64,000 nt of DNA from CAKZQX01 sp034436755 (GTDB taxonomy: Bacteria > Chloroflexota > Chloroflexia > Chloroflexales > Chloroflexaceae), in contig DAOTVB010000074.1 in assembly GCA_034436755.1 (NCBI GenBank), positions 1 through 64,000 on the forward strand. Reading direction: 5' to 3'. The notes beneath the pieces were generated by a model. That model ran no database searches. It was not told the origin of the DNA and saw only the letters and a program-made list of their open reading frames with translations. Made by a program: the position numbers and the translations under genes. Positions 27,827 to 36,115 of this stretch are shown here, piece by piece (position 1 is the stretch's first letter; each line of letters opens with the position of its first letter).

Positions 27827-28115
27827 GATAGCAAACCCGGTCGCTATTCTGGTGACAGGCCGGGCGGTGGCCGTTCTCCGGCAACTGGACCCGGCGCAGC
27901 GGGCGCAGTTTGACCGCCTGATTGCGGCCCTGCGGATGTCACCCCAGGCGGGAGTGTATTATGCGCATGATGGCGACGACCGACCATTGTATCAGGTCAG
28001 TAGCTATAATGTGCATGTGATTTATACCATCATCTATCGCGTACAACGTGACCAGATCTTTATTATTGCGATAGAGGTGGCCGACTGGACACCACAGCAC
28101 GTCGATATGCCCTGA
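27804..28115 (+). CDS. RelE/ParE-like small protein, putative toxin
   Basis: 103 residues. After a variable N-terminus comes LRQLDPAQRAQFDRLIAAL, then PLYQVSSYNVHVIYTIIYRV and DQIFIIAIEVADW. The strand pattern and the ending on a hydrophobic strand resemble RelE/ParE-fold mRNA interferases or gyrase poisons. Catalytic residues are not conserved enough to choose a type. Translation is probably coupled to the overlapping upstream HTH gene. The c-di-AMP-related gene starts 33 bp downstream, so all three may share one transcript. Confidence 0.55.
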   Translation: MRPPTATEIANPVAILVTGRAVAVLRQLDPAQRAQFDRLIAALRMSPQAGVYYAHDGDDRPLYQVSSYNVHVIYTIIYRVQRDQIFIIAIEVADWTPQHVDMP

Positions 28116-28148
28116 AACTGCTCCTGAACCCCTGAATGGAGGTTGTCG

Positions 28149-29900
28149 ATGACAACGAACAACGGTTTTATGTGGGACTACCAACCTCACTTCAGAATCT
28201 CCGCCCAGGTCGCCGCCGATGCGATCTTTACCACCCTGGATGAACGGCTCCGTCCCACTGTGTTTCTGGTGGGTGTGGCCCAGGCTGCGCATGCAGCACG
28301 CGCGCCCATCCAACTTGAGCCGGAGGATTGCGGCTATGCGCCGGAGCTGTTCCAGGATGTGGGACGGTTGGCACAACAACTGGAAGCGGACGATCAGGAG
28401 AAGGATTTGCAGCATGCCGACCCGATCATTCAGACGATGCTGGAGCGGCGGGTGCGGGTCCGAGCGGTGCAACAGGCGTTGCAGACCACCATCCGGCGCT
28501 ATGACGAGGAGCGCAGCATCCTAACCTTCTGCTCCGCGCCGGTGCTGGTTCAGGGCTACATGGTGAGTGTGGTGCTGCAACTGAACCGGGTGACCTTTGA
28601 CAATTACTACGCGCTGACAAAAGATCGGCTGGATCAGCGGGTGATGCTGGCGACCTCGCTGCTTGATGCGGCCACCACCGAGTTCCTGGAGGGCTGCGCC
28701 GATGCGCTGACCCGCCCGGAGCCGGGATCAGGGCCGGATCTGCTGGGCCGCGATGCCGATGAGGTGATTCGCGCGGCGGGGAAACGGTTGATGTACACGC
28801 CGGCATGGGCGGGCGGCGCGCGGCAGGGGATCGATGGGCTCTTCCACGCCTGCAATACGATCTCCTCGATGCGTTACGAGGGGGCCGAGGGCGTGGGCAA
28901 GATGCTGATCGCCCGCCGGGAGCATCCCAATGTCGCAGTGATTCTGGCGCTCTCGCAGCCGATCCCGATCAAGGATCATCGCGCGGTGCGCAAGCTGCTG
29001 GAGATATCTTCCGCTGAGAACTGCCTGCTGACCGACGCATTTTATATCTATGGATTTGGCAACGTTGTGGGGGAGTATGATCCGCAACGCGAGGATCTCT
29101 TCCTGATCAACTTCACCAAGCATTACACCTGGGAGTTGCAGCACGCCAAGCACATGCTGATGCGTGCCGGCTATGGGCAGCCGCAGTTGCCGCAGCAGTC
29201 GATCAGCCAGGAGCAGTTCCAGAGCACGCTACGCCGGATTTTTCGCCGCATCGAACCGGCGCAGACGGAGCGGCTCTGGCGTGTTGTCCATGAGGCGACC
29301 CGCCAGAAGCATGGCACGATGGTGCTGGTATCTACCCAGGCCGAAGCCGAGGCCGAACGGCTCTCCGGGCAGGCGATCAAGATCGAACCGATTCCGATTA
29401 CCCCGGAGATTATCCACATGGTCACGGCGATTGACGGCGCGGTGATCATTGACGAGCAGGCGACCTGCTACGCCATCGGTGTCATCCTGGATGGGATTGC
29501 CGCGCCCGGCGGTTCATCAGCACGGGGAGCGCGCTACAACTCGGCTGTTCGCTATGTGGCCGGCAAAACGGAGTGCCTGGCAATTGTAGTCTCGGTGGAT
29601 GGCTCAATTGACCTGATCCCGGAGTTGCGGCCGCAGATCGCCCGCTCTGCGCTGCTGAATGCCATTGCTGCGCTGCGCAGCCTGGCAGCGGAGCCGGTCA
29701 CGGATGTCAGGAAGTTTCACGATCTGATGGGCTGGTTGTCCCAGCAGCGCTTCTACCTGCTGCCGGAGATGTGCCACGAACTGAACGCACTGCGGTGCAG
29801 GCTAGAACAGCGTTTCCCCCCGGACTACACCCTCAAGGTGGTCTACCCCGACTTTGTGCCGGACCCGGAGATGAACGAGGCTTACTTCCTGGAGGAGTAG
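28149..29900 (+). CDS. DisA_N/DAC-domain protein, divergent diadenylate cyclase
   Basis: 583 residues from ATG 28149, with GGAGG eight bases upstream. The C-terminal half (about 400-520) contains a DAC (diadenylate cyclase) pattern: AIDGAVIIDEQATCYAIGVILDG carries the DGA motif (short form DGAVIIDEQATCYAIGVIL), followed by GSSARGARYNSAVRYVAGKT where typical enzymes have GTRHRAA, and IVVSVDGSIDLIP. The RHR motif is thus altered to ARYN. The N-terminal 350 residues are a large region without a family that I can name; DAC proteins of this sort carry diverse sensor domains. It would make c-di-AMP or a related nucleotide if active. The substitution leaves activity open. Confidence 0.7.
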   Translation: MTTNNGFMWDYQPHFRISAQVAADAIFTTLDERLRPTVFLVGVAQAAHAARAPIQLEPEDCGYAPELFQDVGRLAQQLEADDQEKDLQHADPIIQTMLERRVRVRAVQQALQTTIRRYDEERSILTFCSAPVLVQGYMVSVVLQLNRVTFDNYYALTKDRLDQRVMLATSLLDAATTEFLEGCADALTRPEPGSGPDLLGRDADEVIRAAGKRLMYTPAWAGGARQGIDGLFHACNTISSMRYEGAEGVGKMLIARREHPNVAVILALSQPIPIKDHRAVRKLLEISSAENCLLTDAFYIYGFGNVVGEYDPQREDLFLINFTKHYTWELQHAKHMLMRAGYGQPQLPQQSISQEQFQSTLRRIFRRIEPAQTERLWRVVHEATRQKHGTMVLVSTQAEAEAERLSGQAIKIEPIPITPEIIHMVTAIDGAVIIDEQATCYAIGVILDGIAAPGGSSARGARYNSAVRYVAGKTECLAIVVSVDGSIDLIPELRPQIARSALLNAIAALRSLAAEPVTDVRKFHDLMGWLSQQRFYLLPEMCHELNALRCRLEQRFPPDYTLKVVYPDFVPDPEMNEAYFLEE

Positions 29901-30016
29901 GGGTTGCAAGCGGCAGGGAGGATAGGGTCTTTTAGCACGGTGTTCGAGCAGAGCCACACCAGGTAATCCCCAGATCCGCTCCTGTTTCGCAAGCAACTCT
30001 ATACTATCCTCCTCAC

Positions 30017-30057
30017 CGAGTGCTACGTTTATGCTGTCGCTTTAAACGTAGCACTCG
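30017..30057. promoter_or_regulatory. 15-bp inverted repeat, likely controller-protein operator
   Basis: CGAGTGCTACGTTTA at 30017-30031 and its perfect complement at 30043-30057 flank an 11-bp spacer. The repeat ends 14 bp before the start of the HTH controller gene. A TATGCT box (30060-30065) lies between the two and would give a leaderless or nearly leaderless transcript. Large symmetric sites at this place are usual operators of restriction-modification controller proteins; direct proof is lacking. Confidence 0.7.
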
Positions 30058-30071
30058 CGTATGCTGCTCCC

Positions 30072-30341
30072 ATGGGCATGTCGAAAATCAAGTCGAGTAG
30101 TTTGCTTGCAGAGCGGTTTGGTGAGCACGTGCGCCAACTTCGGCAACAGAAAGGCATCACCTCGCAGGAAGCATTAGCAGATCTTGCCGGGTTGCACCGC
30201 ACGTTTATCGGGCGGGTTGAACGGGGTGAAACAAACATAACCCTGGAGAATATTCGACGTATCGCAACCGCACTTGATGTCTCGCTGGCAGAACTATCTT
30301 CGACGTTCCAGGACATAGAGGATGCCACAGATCACACTTGA
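30072..30341 (+). CDS. XRE-family controller (C) protein of a restriction-modification system
   Basis: 89 residues. The helix-turn-helix is clear: LAERFGEHVRQLRQQKGITS, SQEALADLAGLHRTFIGRVE, RGETNITLENIRRIATALDV, which is the standard layout of small C proteins. Such proteins bind their own promoter and delay restriction enzyme synthesis until the DNA is methylated. The stop overlaps the restriction enzyme start by 20 bp, so translation is coupled. No ribosome binding site is visible upstream, in line with the leaderless transcripts known for several C genes. ATG 30078 is an alternative start. Confidence 0.85.
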   Translation: MGMSKIKSSSLLAERFGEHVRQLRQQKGITSQEALADLAGLHRTFIGRVERGETNITLENIRRIATALDVSLAELSSTFQDIEDATDHT

Positions 30342-31044
30342 AGAGATCCTTGCTAATGTTATTGATCCAACCCGCTGGGCTGTTCCCGAAACACTGATCG
30401 AGGTTATTAAAATCCCCAGCTTACGCGGTATGGTATATGGATATGTCGCAGAGTATGAGTTCACCCGGTACTTGCGGGAAACCTTAAATATTACTGAATA
30501 CACCCGCGACGATGACCATAAGAAGACAAAATCCGACTTGAACTTTGTATACAATGGAAAGAGATATAGTGTACAGGTCAAGTGCTTGCAAACAACATTG
30601 ATCAAGCAAAGAGCTGATGGTGTATTCAAAGCTGTAGCACAAAACGACGCCAGTGATCGTCGCAGAGTGAAACTACCCAACGGTGAAGAGTTAGAAACAA
30701 CGTGCTATGTCGCAGGCGAGTATGATATACTCGTCTCAACGGTACAGCCGTTCACGGGAAAGTGGCAGTTTATTTTTAAGAAGAACAAAGATCTACGCAA
30801 ATCACAATATAGAGGATATACTGTGGAGCAGAGAAAATATCTACTTGCAACCCAGGAGCCTGTCACCTATCCCATCGACGAAAGCAGTGGATGGACATAC
30901 GATCTGTTGAGTCTACTAGCCGATCCGGAACTGGGCAGCACGGACCTGACCGATACAACTACTGATACCGAGAAAATCACTATCGAAAATCCAGACGCAG
31001 AACAACCCATTATTGTTGAAAAGAAGAAAAAGAAACGCAAGTAG
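30322..31044 (+). CDS. Type II restriction endonuclease, PD-(D/E)XK-like
   Basis: 240 residues. The likely nuclease core is E44/E46 in YVAEYEF followed by SDLNFVYNGKRYSVQVKCLQ: D72, then Q85-V-K87 on the next strand, a Q-x-K variant of the PD-(D/E)XK site. The C-terminus is acidic and ends in a run of lysines. No known isoschizomer is recognised, so the cut site is unknown. Base composition is clearly more AT-rich than the flanking genes, a sign of transfer. Coupled to the controller gene upstream and convergent with the methyltransferase, whose stop is 4 bp away. Confidence 0.75.
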   Translation: MPQITLEEILANVIDPTRWAVPETLIEVIKIPSLRGMVYGYVAEYEFTRYLRETLNITEYTRDDDHKKTKSDLNFVYNGKRYSVQVKCLQTTLIKQRADGVFKAVAQNDASDRRRVKLPNGEELETTCYVAGEYDILVSTVQPFTGKWQFIFKKNKDLRKSQYRGYTVEQRKYLLATQEPVTYPIDESSGWTYDLLSLLADPELGSTDLTDTTTDTEKITIENPDAEQPIIVEKKKKKRK

Positions 31045-31048
31045 CAGT

Positions 31049-31780
31049 TCACTTCTTGATAAAAACAAGAAAGTAGGAGTGATTTTTCCGCGCATGCAGT
31101 TGTTTCACGACACGGCTCACGGAGGCATTATTTCGTCGAACTACTACAAACAGATCTTTGGCAATCAACCCTTTCCGGTCATACTCGTTGATAATCTCAA
31201 CATGGGTTAACCGCTGCTTGCCAGCACTAACCTCATCCTGGCACTTAACAATTAAAATGCCTTTTTTACGTAGAACACGATAAGCTTCGTCAGCGGCCTT
31301 GTAGTACAGATCAAGTACAGCATCATGCCACTTGGGCTCACCCTCAACCACGTTACCATTAGAATATGATTCGCGAAAGGCATTATACGTTCCAGAACCG
31401 CCAAAATGGTTTATATCTTTCCGCAAGAGACTCTCCATATAGGGTGGATCGAGAACAACACAGTCAATTTCCTCATTTTTATATGGTAACTTGCGGCAAT
31501 CGACACCCATTTTTAAATCTGTAGCACGAACGTCATAATCTCCCTCGGCTACTTTCTTCCAAAACACACCTTTGCCCCAGGTTACATCAGCTACAATCGA
31601 GCCCTTCGGAACATGTAACTCCAAAACCAGGGGAAACACATCCTCATTTCCAGCAACATGGGCTGATTGGATAACATCAGACCTGGCGACGCCATTCTGA
31701 ACTACGCGTTTCTTGCGCTGATCGTCGTCGGGCATGTCATCGCTCCAGGTCAAAGCAGTTTGTTTCCAGGTATGGCGCAT
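31049..31780 (-). CDS. DNA methyltransferase (DPPY type) of the restriction-modification system
   Basis: 243 residues. Motif I reads DVTWGKG (65-71), which binds AdoMet, and motif IV is DPPY (111-114), diagnostic of amino-methyltransferases that make N6-methyladenine or N4-methylcytosine. The order I then IV and the small size suggest a compact enzyme. ATG 31780 overlaps a TATAAT sequence, while ATG 31735 has GGAG at good spacing, so the true start may be 15 codons downstream. It faces the restriction enzyme gene tail to tail. The AT-rich composition matches its partner. Confidence 0.85.
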   Translation of the reverse strand: MRHTWKQTALTWSDDMPDDDQRKKRVVQNGVARSDVIQSAHVAGNEDVFPLVLELHVPKGSIVADVTWGKGVFWKKVAEGDYDVRATDLKMGVDCRKLPYKNEEIDCVVLDPPYMESLLRKDINHFGGSGTYNAFRESYSNGNVVEGEPKWHDAVLDLYYKAADEAYRVLRKKGILIVKCQDEVSAGKQRLTHVEIINEYDRKGLIAKDLFVVVRRNNASVSRVVKQLHARKNHSYFLVFIKK

Positions 31781-31796
31781 TATAACATAACTCTTT

Positions 31797-31894
31797 CTAT
31801 AGCAGTCCTGAATTTGTCGTAGTGCCGCCTTCAGGCGGTTGGGAACGAATCCCTACCAACCAGTTCACAACCACTTTAGGATTGCTATATGGCG
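31797..31894. mobile_element. MITE-like element with terminal inverted repeats
   Basis: About 95 bp bounded by TATAGCAGTCCTGAA on the left and the inverse of TATAGCAATCCTAAA on the right, with the palindrome CCGCCTTCAGGCGG inside. The right end continues as TGGTTGTGAACTGGTT, identical to a stretch at 24735-24752. No coding capacity. A non-autonomous transposon derivative is the simplest reading, but no matching transposase is in the window. Confidence 0.5.
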
Positions 31895-31952
31895 AATATC
31901 CCTTAGCGTGTAAGGCATATAGTATCACAGGTGCGCATAGAATGCAAACGGC

Positions 31953-33944
31953 TCACTCCGTCCGAAACACCACAAACCGCTGCTCCGGGCAATAGCGCCC
32001 CTCCACCTGGTAGCTCTCACCCTGTGGATACTTTGTACGCAGCAGGTGCAACCCTTCGACATCGTACAGATGCAATGCAAACCAGCCCGGTTGCCCGTTG
32101 AGATCCACCTCGGCCAGTTGATCCAGCCCGACCACCTGATTATCGTAGGTGATATCGCCGATCCAGATGGCGACGGCGCGGTAGTCCACCCAGTGCGGAT
32201 AACCGACAATCCAGGTATTCGCACGCGGGTTGCCCTCCGCCACAAACGCCTCCAGTTCGCGGGCGATATCGCTGGCGTTGACGCCCACGCCGCAATACTG
32301 CGCCGGATAGCGGTTGAACACCCGGTCAATGTTGAGCCCGATTACCAGCGCCGTCACGCCTACCAGCACCGTTACCAATGCGCCGCGCATAAGCAACGAA
32401 CGGGAGTGGCGCACCAGTTCCAGCAGCATCCCCGGCACAATCGCGCAGACGATCATCAGCATCGGGACCGCGCCGCCGGTGCGCACCGTGCTGGGGTTCT
32501 CCCCTGGAAAGGCGATACTCAGCGCCGAGGGGAAGAGCATCAGCACCCCGGTTCCCAGGATCAGGGCGGGCCAGGGATCGCGCGCCTTCAGGCTCAGAGC
32601 CAGCGTCGCCGCCGCGCCGATAACCAGCAACGCCCCCAGCACCAGATCCAGCGGGTGCGTGAAGGGGATATTCACCACCGGCACCACATCGTAGGTATAG
32701 TTGAAGAAGAGCAGCACCCGCCGCAGATTATCCAGAAAGATCATGGCAACATCGCCCTGAATCGCCTGCTCCTGACCCGTCAGGCGGGTGGTGGCGCGGT
32801 AGAGCAGCATCCCCGGCCGGTCGTAGCCGTAACGCAGCAGTGGCATCAGTACCAGCACCGTCATGCCCACCGCCAGCACGCCGTTGAACGCCGTGGCATA
32901 GGCGGCCGCATACCGCCGCCGCAGCAACTGCCGGCCGGCCCAGAGCCCCACCAGCAACCCGAACACCACCGGCATAAAACGATAGGCGGTGTAGCCCTGC
33001 AGGCCGATGCCCATTGCCAGACCGGCCGCCAGCAGCGCGTTACGCTCGTTGCGCCGCAGTCCCCGCACCAGAAAATACATCGTCCAGGCCGTAGCGCAGG
33101 GGGCCAGCGGGTAGCGCAGGCCAAAGCGCGCCGGAATCACCGCCCAGCTTACCACCGCCGCAAACAGCGTTGCCACCAGCGCAATCCGGCTGCCGAAGAC
33201 CTCGCGCGCCAGCAGGAAGACCGCCGGCAGCATTAGCCAGCCGATCAACGACGTGCCAAGCTTGAGCGCCATGAAATCGGCGGGCAGATTAAACAGCCTG
33301 ACCAGCGCAACGGTCCAGTAAAATTGCCAGGGTTCGCGCCCGGTGTTGCGTTCAAAAAAGATGTAGGGTTCGCCGTTGAGCACATCGTGGACATCCAGCA
33401 GCTTCTCGGCGTGATCGCTGCCCATCTCCAGCGGGTTGATCCCCAGATTGACAAAGCGGAAGGCCGCGCCTAGCGCCAGCACCCCCACCAGCGCGCCGAT
33501 AATCAGTGTGGGTTTGCGGGCTGCCCGGAGACGGGTACGCCAGCGTGCCGGGTCGCCCAGGTCAGCCCAGGCCGCCCACCAGAGGCCAATGCTGATCAGC
33601 CAGAGCAGCACACCTTCCAACTGGTAGCGATTGCCGCCGCTCAGGGCAAAGGTCGCGGCGGACGTCGCCAGGGAGGCAATCCCCAGGGGCAGCCGCCAGT
33701 CAAACGGCAAACGGCGCGCGGGTTGCTCCGGTTCATCCGGTTGATCTGCCGGGGATGTTCCCGCCCCACGATACAACGGCGGCACGGCTACAACCGCACA
33801 CCCCACCGCCGCAAGATACCCCAGAATGCCCAGAACCAGCAGTTCGGCATTCAGGGCGGCCTGCGCACCAATGCCCAGCAGGATGCTCAGCATCAGGCCC
33901 GCCGGTGTGATAAACGACCGGGAAGCGCGCGAATGAACATTCAT
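31953..33944 (-). CDS. GT39/ArnT-like membrane glycosyltransferase
   Basis: 663 residues from ATG 33944, 19 bp after the stop of the gene before it. About 12 membrane helices followed by a soluble C-terminal domain of about 110 residues. The first outer loop has NPLEMGSDHAEKLLDVHDVL, an acidic motif in the place of the catalytic Asp of protein O-mannosyltransferases and ArnT, then REPWQFYWTVALVRLF. Such enzymes move sugars from polyprenyl phosphate to lipid or protein outside the membrane. The acceptor is unknown. It is last of three related genes. Confidence 0.82.
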   Translation of the reverse strand: MNVHSRASRSFITPAGLMLSILLGIGAQAALNAELLVLGILGYLAAVGCAVVAVPPLYRGAGTSPADQPDEPEQPARRLPFDWRLPLGIASLATSAATFALSGGNRYQLEGVLLWLISIGLWWAAWADLGDPARWRTRLRAARKPTLIIGALVGVLALGAAFRFVNLGINPLEMGSDHAEKLLDVHDVLNGEPYIFFERNTGREPWQFYWTVALVRLFNLPADFMALKLGTSLIGWLMLPAVFLLAREVFGSRIALVATLFAAVVSWAVIPARFGLRYPLAPCATAWTMYFLVRGLRRNERNALLAAGLAMGIGLQGYTAYRFMPVVFGLLVGLWAGRQLLRRRYAAAYATAFNGVLAVGMTVLVLMPLLRYGYDRPGMLLYRATTRLTGQEQAIQGDVAMIFLDNLRRVLLFFNYTYDVVPVVNIPFTHPLDLVLGALLVIGAAATLALSLKARDPWPALILGTGVLMLFPSALSIAFPGENPSTVRTGGAVPMLMIVCAIVPGMLLELVRHSRSLLMRGALVTVLVGVTALVIGLNIDRVFNRYPAQYCGVGVNASDIARELEAFVAEGNPRANTWIVGYPHWVDYRAVAIWIGDITYDNQVVGLDQLAEVDLNGQPGWFALHLYDVEGLHLLRTKYPQGESYQVEGRYCPEQRFVVFRTE

Positions 33945-33963
33945 GCCGGTTTCACCATCAGCC

Positions 33964-36087
33964 TCACGGTGCCAGTTGCTCCTGTCGTACACGATAAACC
34001 GTGAAAAGCGGATCATCCTGCTCAAAGAAGTAGGGCGGCGGTGGCGGTATCTCTTCAATCTCGCCACCGGGAATCACCTGGCGCACCAGGGCCAACTCCG
34101 CTTCACGCGCCGGCAGGAACACAAACGCCGTGTGCTTCTCCTGCTTCGACAGGTTCCATTCGGGCGGAGCCGTTAGCGGCTCGTGGATATCCTGCCCTTT
34201 GACTTCGGGCACCAGGTAGGGAATCGTGCCAAAGCCGACATACATCTGTGGCGGCCCGAAGAAGAAGATCTGCCAGTCGGGACCAAGTTCATCGCGGGCA
34301 TACTCCGCCAGACCCGTGGCTATGACTGCGTTGTAGTTGCCATAGACCCGCAATGGCGTATACTCCACAAAATACAATCTGACGCTAAAGAGGCTAAAGA
34401 GCAGCACCGCCGCGCTCAGGTAGGGCAGCAACCGCTGGGGGCGATAGGTTCCCACTGCGTACAGCGCTACCTGCCCGATCTTCAGCAGGGCCAGCCCCAC
34501 AAAGAAGACCGCCGGTACGGCCATGGTGATCAGCCGTTGGCTCGACGGCGGGCTCTCCGTCAGCATCCCACCCATAATCATGGCTCCGCCCCACCAGGCC
34601 ACCATCGGGAAGATGCGCCGGTCATGCAGGTTAAGCACGCCATAGCCGAAGCCGAGCACAAACAGCGCGCCGGCGGCAAAGCCAAACAGCGGCTCCGGCA
34701 GGCCATACCAGACCGTGCGATCGGGGTAGTAGTTAAACGCCAGCGCCGCCCGCTGAAACTGATCAAACAGGATTGGCAATGGGCCCTGGTTGAGGATCTC
34801 CTGCTCTCGCTCCAGCCAGCCGCTCTGGAAGATGCCCACCGCATTGACGCGGGCATTGTAGTCATCCGGGAAGCGCAGGGCATACTGAATCATCGGCCCG
34901 CCGGACAACAGCGCTGCACCCGCCAGCAGCAGCAACCCGCCCCACTGCTCCCGCACAAAACGCATCCGCTCCCGAATGAGGAAGAAGATCGTCACGGCGA
35001 TAATCATGACCGCCGTAAAGCGCGCACCGGCATAGAAATATTGCGCCACCCCGATGATCATGCCACAGAGCGCCCAGTCAAGCGGGCTGCGGCGGTCGTA
35101 GCCCCGATAGAAGAAGATCAGCGCCAGCGCGACAAACAGCGCATCGGCGATCTGGTTGGAGCCCAGGCGCGAGAAGTGAATATGATAGTGATAGGTCGCC
35201 AGCAGGGCTGCCGTCAACAGCGCCAGCTTCAGCCCCGCCAGCCGCCGGACCAGCAGGAAGGTAGCAAACACCGTCACCGTACCGATCAGCGTCCAGGGCA
35301 GCCGTAGCGCAAAGGTAGTATTGCCCAGCGGTCCCACTGTCAGCGCATTAAAGTAAAAACTCATCGTGGGCACGCCCAGCCAGCCCGTCCCAAAGGGGTT
35401 GCGAATCTCGCCCGCCAGCACCTTCAGCGCCTCAACCCCCTGTGAACCCTCGTCACCGCTGAGCGTCGGCGGGATCTCACCCACACGCCAGAGCCGCAAG
35501 ACCAGGGCGACCAGCAGAATCGCGGACAGCAGCAGCGTAAGTTGCCAGTTCTCCCGCACGCGCGGCAGCCAGTCAAAGGTCATACGCGCGCGCGGCGGGG
35601 CCACCGCTACCAGGTAGAGCCCGATCGCGCCAACCCAGAGCAATCCCCAGCCGTTGTACCCCGGCAGCGGCGGACTGCGCTGCAACAGGTAGAGTAGCAG
35701 CAGAACTGCGGCGACCGCCACGGCTAACAGCCCCCAGCGCCAGCGCGCCTGCCGCAGATAGTCCAGCCGGGTGATACCCGTACCTTCATCGGGGGGGGCC
35801 GCAATCGGCGGCGCGGCACGGTCGGTGATAAATGTCGCCCAGCCGAAGACCAGCACCGCCAGCAGGTAGACCAGCAATCCCTGCCAGGGAAACTCCCGGC
35901 TCGTCACATATGTGCGGTCCAGCATGTACTGCCCCAACGCGGCCAACCCCACTGAGCCGACCAGCAGCACCAGCAGCCATTGGCGGGAACGGATCGCCGC
36001 CGCTCCAGTCTGGGAGGTGGCAGAACGCGGGAACTGATTGTCGTGGGTCGGTGTGTGTTCAGTCACAGGTGCTATCTCTTCCTTCAT
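33964..36087 (-). CDS. GT39/ArnT-like membrane glycosyltransferase
   Basis: About 707 residues from ATG 36087; an upstream in-frame TTG would add eight. Same architecture as the downstream gene: an N-terminal cytoplasmic tail, a membrane domain of a dozen helices and a C-terminal soluble domain. The catalytic-type loop reads PPTLSGDEGSQGVEALKVLA, with adjacent Asp-Glu as in many ArnT/PMT proteins, followed by GWLGVPTMSFYFNAL. It probably glycosylates an envelope acceptor with polyprenyl-linked sugar. The two genes are likely ancient duplicates. Only 28 bp separate it from the gene before, so they should share a transcript. Confidence 0.84.
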   Translation of the reverse strand: MKEEIAPVTEHTPTHDNQFPRSATSQTGAAAIRSRQWLLVLLVGSVGLAALGQYMLDRTYVTSREFPWQGLLVYLLAVLVFGWATFITDRAAPPIAAPPDEGTGITRLDYLRQARWRWGLLAVAVAAVLLLLYLLQRSPPLPGYNGWGLLWVGAIGLYLVAVAPPRARMTFDWLPRVRENWQLTLLLSAILLVALVLRLWRVGEIPPTLSGDEGSQGVEALKVLAGEIRNPFGTGWLGVPTMSFYFNALTVGPLGNTTFALRLPWTLIGTVTVFATFLLVRRLAGLKLALLTAALLATYHYHIHFSRLGSNQIADALFVALALIFFYRGYDRRSPLDWALCGMIIGVAQYFYAGARFTAVMIIAVTIFFLIRERMRFVREQWGGLLLLAGAALLSGGPMIQYALRFPDDYNARVNAVGIFQSGWLEREQEILNQGPLPILFDQFQRAALAFNYYPDRTVWYGLPEPLFGFAAGALFVLGFGYGVLNLHDRRIFPMVAWWGGAMIMGGMLTESPPSSQRLITMAVPAVFFVGLALLKIGQVALYAVGTYRPQRLLPYLSAAVLLFSLFSVRLYFVEYTPLRVYGNYNAVIATGLAEYARDELGPDWQIFFFGPPQMYVGFGTIPYLVPEVKGQDIHEPLTAPPEWNLSKQEKHTAFVFLPAREAELALVRQVIPGGEIEEIPPPPPYFFEQDDPLFTVYRVRQEQLAP

Positions 36088-36115
36088 TGTTTTCTGCCGA
36101 TATATTGCCAATATA

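Noticed and set aside
32046..33236. 396-codon open frame opposite a GT39 gene
   Set aside because: Antisense shadow with Gln/His-rich composition and no family features.
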